Source of the DNA: Paraliobacillus sp. PM-2
GTDB lineage: Bacteria; Bacillota; Bacilli; Bacillales; Amphibacillaceae
NCBI RefSeq assembly: GCF_001368815.1
Contig: NZ_CTEI01000001.1
Span: forward strand, 1,736,001 to 1,800,000
DNA: 64,000 nucleotides
Reading direction: 5' to 3'
Of the stretch, positions 1 to 8,188 are shown piece by piece (the stretch's first letter is position 1; each line of letters begins with the position of its first letter). Below the pieces are notes generated by a model. It was not told the origin of the DNA, did no database searches, and saw nothing but the letters and a program-made list of their open reading frames with translations. Made by a program: the position numbers and the translations under genes.

Positions 1-645
1 TAATGGTGATTTCACATAGTTTGTTAGTGCAATTACTGTTGCGCCTCTCTCTTTTGCAATGGATACAGTATCAACAATATCTTTTGTACCTCCCGTTAGA
101 CTAATAGCAATTACTACTGTGTTTTCATTCATTGAAGAAGCACGCATAGCCATAAAATGAGGGTCAATTGTGACATGAATATGTTTGCCTATTCGCATTA
201 ATCGTGTTTGCATATCCAATGCTGCTATACCTGAAGAACCTACTCCAAAAACAACCACATCTTCAGAAGAATTAATAGCATCTACAGATTTCTGTAATGT
301 TTCTTCATCTATTATCTCGTAGGAATCCTCAACTGCATGCAAAATGTTATTTTTGATCTTCTCCATATACGTATTTTCATGATCATCTGTCGAAATGACC
401 GAAACCTCTTGAGCAAGTAGGAATTTGAAATCTTGAAATCCTTTGAAACCAAGCTTTCTAAAAAAACGCAATACAGTTGCCTCGGCAACTTCACTCGCTT
501 CCGATAATTCTGTTAAAGAGTGGTAAAGCACTTCTTGAATATGCTCTTTAATGTAATGATAGATCTTTTGTTCAGATTTCGTGAAATTTTGCTTATATTG
601 TTCCATTAACAAGGTTGGTTTCATTCCGTTGTGTGGATTTAGCAT
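1..645 (-). CDS. RpiR-family transcriptional regulator of the sialic acid cluster (3' end cut by window edge)
   Basis: The reading frame is open for 215 codons from an ATG at 645 (SD AAGGAAG just upstream) and runs off the left edge of the window. Residues about 1-75 look like an RpiR-type N-terminal helix-turn-helix (SEASEVAEATVLRFFRKLGF). From about residue 120 a SIS sugar-phosphate-binding fold begins (VFGVGSSGIAALD, AISLTGGTKDIV). It is the last visible gene of the nan cluster, 29 bp after nanK, so it is the likely NanR-like regulator sensing a phosphorylated sugar intermediate such as ManNAc-6-P or GlcNAc-6-P. The family call is firm; the ligand is inferred from context. Confidence 0.88.
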   Translation of the reverse strand, partial: MLNPHNGMKPTLLMEQYKQNFTKSEQKIYHYIKEHIQEVLYHSLTELSEASEVAEATVLRFFRKLGFKGFQDFKFLLAQEVSVISTDDHENTYMEKIKNNILHAVEDSYEIIDEETLQKSVDAINSSEDVVVFGVGSSGIAALDMQTRLMRIGKHIHVTIDPHFMAMRASSMNENTVVIAISLTGGTKDIVDTVSIAKERGATVIALTNYVKSPL

Positions 646-674
646 AATCACACTTCCTTTTAAAACTTTTGACT

Positions 675-1571
675 TCATTCTACTATAAAATGTTTGATTG
701 CACCCAGTAAATTAGCTTTATTTTCATATTCAGCCATTTTTATTGATAAATTACGTTGATGATTAGGCATTATTTTTTTAAATAAAGAATCGCGAATATA
801 ACTTAATAGAAAATCACCTTGAGCAGATATCCCACCACCAATCACAATCATTTCTGGATTAAACATGTGTACAAGTGATTGCAAGCCAGTGGTCAACTGA
901 TCCACCCATTTCTCTAAGACCTGTTTTGCTACTTCATCACCATTTCTTACATTATCAAAGAAAAGTTTTAAATCCTTTTTTTCATGAAACGCATCATTAA
1001 CCATCTCTTCTAACGCTAAGCTAGAAGCATACCTTTCAAAACACCCTCGATTACCACATGTGCACGCTTTTCCATTTGGATACAAATTGATATGCCCAAT
1101 CTCGCCAGCTGAAAATCTTGAACCTGTAAACAGTTGACCGTTTATAAATATTGCCCCACCAATTCCAGTTCCAATTGTTACACAAATAAAATTTTCCACA
1201 TTTTTTGCCGCGCCTTTCCAATACTCACCGAGCGCAGTACAATTCACATCATTTTCAACTTTGACTGGTAAGCCAGTTGCAGAGCCAATGTTTTTGGAAA
1301 TTTCCATCCCAGTATAACCTGGAATATTATCTGTTGCATAGACAACCACACCATTTTTGTTATCAATTTGACCAGCAGAACTTATGGTAATCCCTTCAAT
1401 TTCCCAATTATCCTTTAATTCCAAATTTGTTGCAATTAATTTATCAATAATAGCCTTTCCACCTTGAGAAGCTTTTGTAGGATATGAATCTTGAAATAAA
1501 AAATTACCGTTATCATCGGAAACACCATATTTAATGGATGTTCCTCCAATATCAAAAACCGCAATTAACAT
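675..1571 (-). CDS. nanK: ROK-family kinase, probable N-acetylmannosamine kinase
   Basis: This 298-aa ROK protein would phosphorylate ManNAc to ManNAc-6-P between NanA and NanE in the cytoplasm. Visible features are the phosphate-binding DIGGT at 7-11, catalytic Asp108 in VENDVN, TIGTGIGG near 132-139, and the ROK zinc site formed by His160, Cys170, Cys172 and Cys177. An AAAGGAG sits 10 nt before the ATG. It lies downstream of siaM in the same-strand cluster with nanA and nanE, which favours ManNAc over glucose as substrate. Glucokinase is the alternative reading for a lone ROK protein. Confidence 0.86.
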   Translation of the reverse strand: MLIAVFDIGGTSIKYGVSDDNGNFLFQDSYPTKASQGGKAIIDKLIATNLELKDNWEIEGITISSAGQIDNKNGVVVYATDNIPGYTGMEISKNIGSATGLPVKVENDVNCTALGEYWKGAAKNVENFICVTIGTGIGGAIFINGQLFTGSRFSAGEIGHINLYPNGKACTCGNRGCFERYASSLALEEMVNDAFHEKKDLKLFFDNVRNGDEVAKQVLEKWVDQLTTGLQSLVHMFNPEMIVIGGGISAQGDFLLSYIRDSLFKKIMPNHQRNLSIKMAEYENKANLLGAIKHFIVE

Positions 1572-1637
1572 AGATCTTTTTCTCCTTTACTGAAAGTTGA
1601 AGGAGAGAAAAACCGAACGGCTTTCCTCTCCTTCATT

Positions 1638-2918
1638 TTATGGACTAAAAAGACTTGGCAAGAATAGTACAACATCCGGAAATATCGTGATGATGATCAA
1701 TGTTATAACTAACGGAATCCAAAATGGAATTACACCTCTTGTAATTGTGTGTATTGGTATATTACCAACTTTCGATACAACAAACAGTGCCATACCCATC
1801 GGTGGAGTTAAAATTCCAATCATTAAGTTTAGTATAACAATAATACCGAAATGTACTGGATCAACTCCCGCCGCAACAACAACTGGTACTAGAATCGGAA
1901 TCAATAAAATTAGCAATGCTAAGGATTCGATAAAAGTTCCTAACAAAATAAGTAATAAGTTGATCATTAGAAGTAAGATGACAGGATCATTTGTTACAGC
2001 CAAGAAAAAGTCAGCTATAGTGATTGCTATTCTTTCGTGTGCAATCATTTGACCAAAGAACTCTACTGCCATAATCATAAGGACAGCGACACCTGTTAAT
2101 TTTAATGAATCTACTACATTATCAAAAAACTTTTTCAATGTAAGTTCACGATATACAAAGAAACCTAAAATCATAGCATAAACAGTTGCAACAACTGCTG
2201 CTTCTGTCGGAGTAAATTCCCCTGAGAAGATCCCGCCAATAATAATAACCGGCGTTAACAATGCTAAGAATGCTTTCTTAAAATAATATACACGTTGTTT
2301 GAATGTAGCTTTCTCTTCTTTTGGAAAACCGCGCTTTTTAGCAAAGGAATAAGCAACAATCATTAAACTAATTGCCATAATCAACCCTGGAACAGCACCT
2401 GCTAAGAATAGTCTAGCAATTGACTGATCCGATACCACACCATAAATAATTAATGGAATACTAGGCGGAATGATTGGACCAATAATTGCAGATGCTGCAG
2501 TTAATCCACCAGCATAGTCATCATCATATTTTCCATCACGCATTGATTTGATTTCTAGTTGACCTAACCCACCAGCATCCGCTAAAGCTGAACCAGACAT
2601 TCCAGAGAATAATACACTAGCCATGATATTTACATGACCAAGTCCACCTGTAAAATGGCCTACTAAAGATTTAGCGAAACTAAATATTCGTTCCGTAATA
2701 CCCGAAGAATTCATCAGAGTTCCAGTTAGTATAAAAAACGGAACAGCAAGTAAGGAAAAGACATCAATACTATCAACCAATTTTGCACCTGTAAAGAATA
2801 CTAAGTTCCAATCGTTGGTGATGAAATAAACGAATGTAGAGACCAACAGAGTAAATCCTACTGGCATTCCTAACAATAACAATACAATCCATAACAATAA
2901 TATTAAGAATACATCCAT
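1638..2918 (-). CDS. siaM: TRAP transporter large permease (DctM/SiaM type)
   Basis: This 426-aa polytopic membrane protein has about 11-12 hydrophobic segments and is the ion-driven transport subunit of a tripartite TRAP importer. Recognisable DctM features include the LFSGMSGSALADAGGLG segment near residue 105-121, a conserved GPIIPPSIPLIIYG segment near 147-160, and LTPPMGMALF towards the C-terminus. Its ATG directly abuts the stop codon of siaQ, with GGAGGTG inside the siaQ end, so the two are translationally coupled. The sialic acid assignment comes from SiaP and the nan enzymes beside it. Confidence 0.92.
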   Translation of the reverse strand: MDVFLILLLWIVLLLLGMPVGFTLLVSTFVYFITNDWNLVFFTGAKLVDSIDVFSLLAVPFFILTGTLMNSSGITERIFSFAKSLVGHFTGGLGHVNIMASVLFSGMSGSALADAGGLGQLEIKSMRDGKYDDDYAGGLTAASAIIGPIIPPSIPLIIYGVVSDQSIARLFLAGAVPGLIMAISLMIVAYSFAKKRGFPKEEKATFKQRVYYFKKAFLALLTPVIIIGGIFSGEFTPTEAAVVATVYAMILGFFVYRELTLKKFFDNVVDSLKLTGVAVLMIMAVEFFGQMIAHERIAITIADFFLAVTNDPVILLLMINLLLILLGTFIESLALLILLIPILVPVVVAAGVDPVHFGIIVILNLMIGILTPPMGMALFVVSKVGNIPIHTITRGVIPFWIPLVITLIIITIFPDVVLFLPSLFSP

Positions 2919-3386
2919 TTATTTCACCTCCATCTTCTGTCTTATTTCTTTAATATTTCTTTCTATTAATCGATAAAGCATAAGAGTGGACAATACAGGC
3001 AACGCCATATAGAGATATAAATAAGAGATTCTTAAAGAAACTATCTCAACTGGTATTTTGCGAACGGACATTTCATAGCCTATATAGATAATTAATACGA
3101 GCACTATAGCAATTAATAGTTGAAAGATATAATAAATGACTGTACGTACTTTTGCAGGAAACTTATCAAAGAAATATTCTATTCTTACATGCCCATCATT
3201 CTTAATTTCAGAAGCTACCGCAAGATAGGCTACATAGACAAATAAAAATCTAGCTAGTTGTTCTGACCAAGTTATCGGACTATCTAAAATCTGTCTTGAG
3301 AAAATCTGTGCAACCAAAACAACTAGCATAACAATGAATAATGACCCACCGACGATCTCTTCAAAATTCTTCAGAAACTTTTTCAT
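2919..3386 (-). CDS. siaQ: TRAP transporter small permease (DctQ/SiaQ type)
   Basis: This small membrane protein of about 155 aa has four hydrophobic helices and the DctQ signature TWSEQLARFLFVYVAY near residue 40-55. It forms the membrane complex with SiaM. The start was set at the ATG at 3386: the possible GTG three codons upstream lies inside the SD (AGGTGAG), which is well spaced for the ATG. It sits between siaP and siaM with short gaps, the usual siaPQM order. In Haemophilus the Q and M subunits are fused; here they are separate. Confidence 0.9.
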   Translation of the reverse strand: MKKFLKNFEEIVGGSLFIVMLVVLVAQIFSRQILDSPITWSEQLARFLFVYVAYLAVASEIKNDGHVRIEYFFDKFPAKVRTVIYYIFQLLIAIVLVLIIYIGYEMSVRKIPVEIVSLRISYLYLYMALPVLSTLMLYRLIERNIKEIRQKMEVK

Positions 3387-3411
3387 AGTTCTCACCTAAA
3401 TTATTGTGATT

Positions 3412-4437
3412 TTATCGTGCGTCTTCTATTTGTTGTAAATATGCTTGTCCATCTCCTTCAATATCCTCTAGATATTTAGGGTAAGCTTCAGATACAGCTT
3501 CTCTGAATGGAGCTAAATCAGGCTCAGTAACTGTAACGCCTTCTTCTTCAAATTTAGATATTAAATTAGCTTCTTCTTCTTCAAATAATTTTGTGTGTTC
3601 TTCAGCAGCTTTATCCAATCCATCTTGTAAAATTGTTTGTAGATCTTCAGGAAGTGATTCCCAAGTATCTTTACTTACCACATAGTTAGCATCGTTAACC
3701 ACATGATTCGTTAATGCTAGATAATCTTGTACTTCGTAAAATTTCTGTGCATCAATTGTTGATAACGGATTTTCTTGCCCATCAACAGAACCAGTTTGTA
3801 AAGCTAAGTAAACTTCAGTAAATGCCATTGGTGTTGGAGATGCTCCAGTAAATTTCGCATAATCCAGTAATGTATCCGCTTCCGGAACACGTAATTTTAA
3901 ATCCTTCATATCTGCTAATTTTTCAATTGCACGATTAGAAGTCGTTTGTCTTGTACCATTATATGCAGTTGCAGCTATTTTCCAATTATGCTCATTTAAT
4001 AATTCTTCATGTAATTCTTTACCAAAATCAGTTTCATAAATAGCACGTTTTAAGTGATCAAAATCTTCAACGATATAAGGTAATCCTAACAATGATGCAC
4101 GTGGCACCCAGATACCAAAACGTCCGGACTCAGCAAGTGTAATATCTAACGTGTTTTCTCTTACCTGTTCAAGCATTGCGCGGTCATCACCTAATTGTGA
4201 ATCAGCATAAATATCCAAAGTAAGTTGTCCATCACTCTCAGTTTCAATATAATCTGCTAATACTTCTGCTGCCTTATATTCATTTTGAGCAGTACCTGCA
4301 ACCATACCAAATTTCAAATTGTAAGTTTTAGATTCATCTCCAGCATCATCACCAGATGCAGTATCATCGTTAGAGCAAGCAACCATTCCAATAAGTAAAG
4401 CTAGTAAAATCCCTACATATCCAAACTTCTTTTTCAT
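3412..4437 (-). CDS. siaP: TRAP substrate-binding lipoprotein, sialic acid type
   Basis: This 341-aa extracytoplasmic binding protein is a lipoprotein: residues 1-21 form a signal peptide ending in a lipobox (GMVAC), followed by an acidic linker. The mature part closely resembles, from memory, Haemophilus SiaP: NGTRQTTSNRAI, KLRVP, GASPTPMAF.EVYLALQT and VDGQENPL with the following AQKFYEVQ. These contain the arginines that hold the sialate carboxylate. It has its own promoter, cre site and inverted repeat (4532-4634) and starts the siaPQM-nanK-rpiR part of the cluster. The specificity is inferred from this similarity and from nanAEK. Confidence 0.92.
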   Translation of the reverse strand: MKKKFGYVGILLALLIGMVACSNDDTASGDDAGDESKTYNLKFGMVAGTAQNEYKAAEVLADYIETESDGQLTLDIYADSQLGDDRAMLEQVRENTLDITLAESGRFGIWVPRASLLGLPYIVEDFDHLKRAIYETDFGKELHEELLNEHNWKIAATAYNGTRQTTSNRAIEKLADMKDLKLRVPEADTLLDYAKFTGASPTPMAFTEVYLALQTGSVDGQENPLSTIDAQKFYEVQDYLALTNHVVNDANYVVSKDTWESLPEDLQTILQDGLDKAAEEHTKLFEEEEANLISKFEEEGVTVTEPDLAPFREAVSEAYPKYLEDIEGDGQAYLQQIEDAR

Positions 4438-4531
4438 AAAACAAACCCCTCTCTTGTTTATATATTAAAACCAGTTAGTTTTAATAATGAAATACTCCTA
4501 CGATATTACATATACTTACTTAGACCTTTAC

Positions 4532-4627
4532 CTAACACTCATCCTCTTGATTGATCCACCCCCCTAACAGAATAAAATATAAAGCGTTTTCATTAATGTA
4601 AGCATAAGATATCACGATGAGTGTTAG
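4532..4627. promoter_or_regulatory. Perfect 12-bp inverted repeat at the siaP promoter (candidate operator pair)
   Basis: CTAACACTCATC at 4532-4543 recurs as its exact reverse complement GATGAGTGTTAG at 4616-4627. The second copy fills the -35/-10 spacer of the siaP promoter, and the first lies in the leader 72 bp downstream. This is a likely site pair for the RpiR regulator or another repressor, possibly through looping. The binding protein is inferred. Confidence 0.55.
4579..4592 (-). promoter_or_regulatory. cre-like CcpA site downstream of the siaP promoter
   Basis: On the minus strand this reads TGAAAACGCTTTAT, which fits the cre consensus TGWAARCGYTWNCW with one mismatch. It lies about 15-30 bp downstream of the siaP -10 box, a position where CcpA acts as a roadblock. 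Confidence 0.6.
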
Positions 4628-4634
4628 TAGTCAA
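4606..4634 (-). promoter_or_regulatory. Sigma-A-type promoter for siaPQM
   Basis: Minus strand TTGACT (4634-4629), a 17-bp spacer, then TATCTT (4611-4606). It explains separate transcription of siaP from nanEA despite the shared strand. The leader to siaP is about 160 nt. Confidence 0.55.
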
Positions 4635-4683
4635 TATTTTTTTAAAAATGATTTTTAGTTGTCATTATTATTTTTAAGTTTTC

Positions 4684-5550
4684 TTACAAATATTTTTCAG
4701 AAATTTCCTTCGCAGTATGCACGCCATCTGATGTCAAAGCTTTCATTGGTTTTCTACATAGACCTGCGTCTACGCCTTTTGTTTTCAAAATTTCTTTTAT
4801 CGTTTGATAAAGGCCATTTTCTAAGATTTCAGCAATTAAATCATTCGTTACTTTTTGTATTTCTCTTGCTTCATCAATTTTTCCAGCCTGTGATAGTTCA
4901 AAGATTTGCTTCGCTCTTTTCCCATTTACATTAAATGTACTTCCTATTGCTCCATCAACATTAAGCACGCTAGCGGATAGTAACATTTCATCAAATCCTG
5001 AATAAACAAGTTTTTCAGGGAAATAGTGTCTAATTCTTTCTAAAAGGAAGAAATCTGGTGCAGTAAATTTAACCCCAATAACTTTATCATTTTCAAACAA
5101 TTCACCAAACTGTTCCAGATTCATATTCACTCCAGTTAGGGCAGGAATAGAATAAATGATCAAGTCATTATCTACACTTTCTAGAATGGTATTGTAGTAA
5201 TCTTTAATTTCTTCAAAATCAAATTTATAATAGAATGGCGTAACTGCAGAAATTGCATCATAACCTAGATCTGTTGCAAACTTTGCTAGATCAACTGCCT
5301 CATCGATATTTAATGCCCCTACTTGTGCAATCAATTTAACTTGATCTCCCACTTCATCCTTAACAATTTCAAAAATCTGTTTTTTCTGATCTGTTGAAAT
5401 TAAAAAGTTTTCTCCTGTACTTCCATTTACATACAATCCATCCATTTCAACAACATCAATATTGTAACGAATGATCTCTCTTAAGCCTTTTTCATTCACC
5501 TGTCCATGTTCATCAAAAGAACACATTAGTGCTGTAAATAATCCTCTCAT
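4684..5550 (-). CDS. nanA: N-acetylneuraminate lyase
   Basis: This 288-aa DapA/NAL-family aldolase cleaves sialic acid to ManNAc and pyruvate. Visible key residues are GSTGE at 43-47 (carboxylate loop), Tyr133 in IIYSIP, Schiff-base Lys161 in GVKFTAPD, and a GAIGST motif further on. It starts at an ATG with AAGGAGAGG upstream and follows nanE after 39 bp. The 246 bp to siaP hold a second promoter. Dihydrodipicolinate synthase is excluded by the neighbourhood and by the NAL-like region after the lysine. Confidence 0.92.
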   Translation of the reverse strand: MRGLFTALMCSFDEHGQVNEKGLREIIRYNIDVVEMDGLYVNGSTGENFLISTDQKKQIFEIVKDEVGDQVKLIAQVGALNIDEAVDLAKFATDLGYDAISAVTPFYYKFDFEEIKDYYNTILESVDNDLIIYSIPALTGVNMNLEQFGELFENDKVIGVKFTAPDFFLLERIRHYFPEKLVYSGFDEMLLSASVLNVDGAIGSTFNVNGKRAKQIFELSQAGKIDEAREIQKVTNDLIAEILENGLYQTIKEILKTKGVDAGLCRKPMKALTSDGVHTAKEISEKYL

Positions 5551-5589
5551 ACTATACCTCTCCTTTTACTCAGTTTAATAGTTTAATAG

Positions 5590-6276
5590 TTATTTGATTA
5601 CTTCTTGCTTTATAGCTTCATTAAATTTCTTTGTTATCAATTGTGGTCGAGTAATAGCAGATCCAACTACGACTGCATGTGCCCCTAAATGCAATGCTTG
5701 TTTCACTTTTTCTGGTGTATCAAAGTTTCCTTCTGCAATAACTGGAATAGAAACATGTTTCACCAATTGTTCTAACAGATTCAATGGTATGGTTCCTTCA
5801 GAATACGGTGTGTAACCTGTTAATGTTGGCGCAACAATATCTACCCCCGCCTTTTCGGCAGCAATTCCTTCTTCAAGTGTTGACACATCGGCCATAAACA
5901 ATTGATGTGGATACTTTTCTCTCACTTCAGTAAAGAACTCCAGAAAATTTTTCCCATCTGGTCGATCTTGTTTTGTTGCATCAAAAGCAATAATATCAAC
6001 TTGTTCTTGGAAAAGTTCATCTACTTCCGACAAGGTTGGTGTGATAAAAACATTACTGCCTGGATAATCTTTTTTTATAATTCCTATAATAGGGAGGTCT
6101 ACTTCATTTTTTATAGCCTTTATGTCTTTGACTGTATTTGCACGGATGCCAGATGCACCACCCTGAGCAGCTGCCAATGCCATTTTTGACATAATATAAG
6201 AATCATGAAGTGGTTCATCTGGCAAAGCTTGGCAGGAAACAATCAAGCGCTTTCTTATCTGTTCCAATGTACTCAT
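5590..6276 (-). CDS. nanE: N-acetylmannosamine-6-phosphate 2-epimerase
   Basis: This protein of about 228 aa is a TIM-barrel NanE that converts ManNAc-6-P to GlcNAc-6-P, linking sialic acid to amino-sugar catabolism. Typical segments are [15 protein letters not shown] near the N-terminus, [25 protein letters not shown], a [12 protein letters not shown] strand, and [14 protein letters not shown] before [14 protein letters not shown] at the end. The start is placed at the ATG at 6276, because the GTG five codons upstream overlaps the SD (GAGGAG). It is the first gene after the promoter at 6309-6338. Confidence 0.93.
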   Translation of the reverse strand: MSTLEQIRKRLIVSCQALPDEPLHDSYIMSKMALAAAQGGASGIRANTVKDIKAIKNEVDLPIIGIIKKDYPGSNVFITPTLSEVDELFQEQVDIIAFDATKQDRPDGKNFLEFFTEVREKYPHQLFMADVSTLEEGIAAEKAGVDIVAPTLTGYTPYSEGTIPLNLLEQLVKHVSIPVIAEGNFDTPEKVKQALHLGAHAVVVGSAITRPQLITKKFNEAIKQEVIK

Positions 6277-6308
6277 AAATAATCTCCTCACTATTTATTT
6301 ATAATTGA

Positions 6309-6338
6309 ACTATAACAAAAGTGACAATCAATTGTCAA
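6309..6338 (-). promoter_or_regulatory. Sigma-A-type promoter for the nanEA cluster
   Basis: Minus strand TTGACA (6338-6333), an 18-bp spacer, TATAGT (6314-6309). The nanE ATG is about 33 bp beyond the -10 box. The -35 region is overlapped by a 16-bp palindrome and a cre-like site, so repression and catabolite control probably act directly on polymerase binding. Confidence 0.65.
6322..6337. promoter_or_regulatory. 16-bp palindrome over the nanE -35 box (candidate regulator operator)
   Basis: TGACAAT-CA-ATTGTCA is a perfect palindrome with a 2-bp centre that covers the -35 hexamer and part of the spacer. It is a good candidate operator for the RpiR-family protein of the cluster; the pairing is inferred. 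Confidence 0.5.
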
Positions 6339-6346
6339 CGCTTTCA
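6333..6346. promoter_or_regulatory. cre-like CcpA site at the nanE promoter
   Basis: TGTCAACGCTTTCA matches TGWAARCGYTWNCW with a single mismatch and overlaps the -35 box, consistent with glucose repression of sialic acid use. Confidence 0.6.
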
Positions 6347-6389
6347 TAAAAATGATGACACAAAATCATCATTTTTATGAAAGCGTTGA
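6335..6389. repeat. 24-bp perfect inverted repeat upstream of nanE
   Basis: Arms at 6335-6358 and 6366-6389 are exact reverse complements around a 7-bp loop. Neither strand has a long T run after the stem. One arm contains the cre-like site, so the other carries its mirror copy. Confidence 0.8.
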
Positions 6390-6447
6390 GCAACAGAGGT
6401 TTATCATACCAAGGTTTATGAAGACTTCGATAAATTGATTAGAAAAC

Positions 6448-6487
6448 AAACAAACCTCCATTAGCCTTTGCTAATAAAGGTTTGTTT
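6448..6487 (-). terminator. Terminator of the pdaC-like gene
   Basis: AAACAAACCT..ATTAG pairs with CTAAT..AGGTTTGTTT around a 6-nt loop. The minus strand continues with TTTGTTTTCT. It lies 26 bp past the pdaC-like stop codon. Confidence 0.75.
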
Positions 6488-6513
6488 ATCTATAATAACT
6501 AATAAAGCGAAAA

Positions 6514-7944
6514 TTACCCCTTGTCCTGCAAAACATCAGAAACACCTACAGAGGTGTAACCTTCACTTTCTAGATAATCAAGAACTAAAGCGACAGCCTC
6601 TACTGTTGTCTCATGAATATCATGCATAAGTATAATCGCATTTGGTTTAAGATTTGTTTTAACAACCTCAAGTACTTTGTTTGGATCATGACTTTTCCAA
6701 TCTAATGTATCAATATTCCAAAGCACAGAAGGTACATGAAGTAATTCATCTACTAACGCATTTGATGCTCCATAAGGTGGACGAAATACGGTAGGTTTTT
6801 CACCTGTTATATCTTGAATCGCTTGATTCACTCGATTAATTTCTTCTTTTATATTCTCTTCACCGAGCTTAGTAAGTTGTTTATGATTCCATGTGTGATT
6901 CCCTATTTCATGCCCACGTTCTGAAACTTCCTTTACGATATCTTGGTAGAAATCAACACGGTTGCCTAGCATAAAAAAGGTAGCTGTTGCACCGTATTCA
7001 TCTAATAATTCAAGAATTTTCAGGGTGTTTTCTGGATGAGGGCCATCATCAAAAGTTAAAGCAACTTTTTTATCATGCTCAGACGGTTTCTCTATTTCTC
7101 CCTTATCAGCATTGTCTTCTTCAGGTTTCTCTACATCTGGTTGTTCTGAATCTGTCTTATCTTCAACATCTAAGAGATCTAGCCACCTTGACTTAATAAT
7201 ATCTTTCGCATCACTAATTGGAATTGCAATTTCTGGTGAACCAGCAGCTCCTGCTGTAACTTCATATTTATCAAATTTAAAAACTAAATTTTCTTTTGTG
7301 ATATATGTTTTCTCAAACGTTTGTTGTTCATCTTCTATCCATTTTTTCAATTCCTCTTCAAAGAAAAAATCCTTATATGTATCAGATTGTTGAAAAGCTT
7401 TTAATAGCAATTTGTGTATTTTACTTCGGCTAGCACTATTATCTATTAATAGTTCTTTTGAGCTAATAAAGGACTCATCTACTTTATTGACCATGAAAAC
7501 TTTAGAGCTTTGTTTACCGTTCGCACCTGCAACATAACTTTCATCCATAAATACAATAGAATATATATTATCAGCAGCTTCATAAATATCAAAGCTTAAG
7601 TTATATGTTCCTGACCGATCTTTTTGTTTTAAAAATTCAAGATTATGTTCAATTTCATCAAAAAAGATTTTTTTCGATTGAGATATATACGCATTTATTG
7701 GCTTATTTAAAGACTTACTTTGTAGGTCGGGATAGTGAATTGCCATTTTATAAACTTCTTCTTCAATGACTACTGTTTTTATATCAATTCCTCGATACTC
7801 TGAAGGTTCTGTTGTACGCTCATGATCCTTCTTTTCATCTATTTCATTTTTGTTATTTTCAGACCAAAGTGGCTTAATAAAGAATATAGCAATTCCAATA
7901 ATAATGAAAAGCAAAAGTAGATATGTAGATCGTGTAAGTTTCAT
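6514..7944 (-). CDS. pdaC: Membrane-anchored polysaccharide/peptidoglycan deacetylase, PdaC-like
   Basis: This 476-aa envelope enzyme has an N-terminal membrane anchor (residues 7-27), a DUF4163/DUF3298-like region at about 50-255, an acidic Pro/Glu linker, and a C-terminal NodB deacetylase domain from about 293. All NodB motifs are present: TFDDGP 297-302 (catalytic Asp, metal Asp), HTWNH 350-354 (zinc His pair), RPPYG 388-392, the WNIDTLDW segment near 409 and the ILMHDIH segment near 438. Domain order and length match B. subtilis PdaC (about 467 aa), which removes acetyl groups from MurNAc. The exact substrate here is inferred. Confidence 0.85.
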   Translation of the reverse strand: MKLTRSTYLLLLFIIIGIAIFFIKPLWSENNKNEIDEKKDHERTTEPSEYRGIDIKTVVIEEEVYKMAIHYPDLQSKSLNKPINAYISQSKKIFFDEIEHNLEFLKQKDRSGTYNLSFDIYEAADNIYSIVFMDESYVAGANGKQSSKVFMVNKVDESFISSKELLIDNSASRSKIHKLLLKAFQQSDTYKDFFFEEELKKWIEDEQQTFEKTYITKENLVFKFDKYEVTAGAAGSPEIAIPISDAKDIIKSRWLDLLDVEDKTDSEQPDVEKPEEDNADKGEIEKPSEHDKKVALTFDDGPHPENTLKILELLDEYGATATFFMLGNRVDFYQDIVKEVSERGHEIGNHTWNHKQLTKLGEENIKEEINRVNQAIQDITGEKPTVFRPPYGASNALVDELLHVPSVLWNIDTLDWKSHDPNKVLEVVKTNLKPNAIILMHDIHETTVEAVALVLDYLESEGYTSVGVSDVLQDKG

Positions 7945-8089
7945 AAAAAATACTCCCTATATTTCCCGTAAACAAGTTTATTTTCAAAGACGGACCAATT
8001 AACTAGTCTATCAAAAAAATGACAAGTTGACTATTTTCATGATTATTACTTCTGATTTTATTTTAACCTTCTCCCTACGAGAATAAGAA

Positions 8090-8123
8090 AAATCCTAAAA
8101 AATAAAAAAGATTTTTAGGATTT
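8090..8123 (-). terminator. Terminator of the DUF5107 gene
   Basis: AATCCTAAAAA at 8091-8101 pairs with TTTTTAGGATT at 8112-8122. The minus strand continues with TTTTTCTT. Located about 65 bp beyond the stop codon of the DUF5107 gene. Confidence 0.75.
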
Positions 8124-8188
8124 CTAACATTTGTGTATAGGTATAACAAGAGCATCTCATGACAACTTCATCTTATTAACTTCAATTA

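Noticed and set aside
1597-2052. Plus-strand ORF of 151 codons inside siaM
   Set aside because: Antisense shadow of a clear membrane protein gene; composition reflects the complementary hydrophobic codons and no SD is present.
2919-3395. Longer siaQ start at the GTG at 3395
   Set aside because: The GTG is part of the SD AGGTGAG that serves the ATG at 3386; the same SD-overlap argument moved the nanE, gdhA and 12387-13199 starts.
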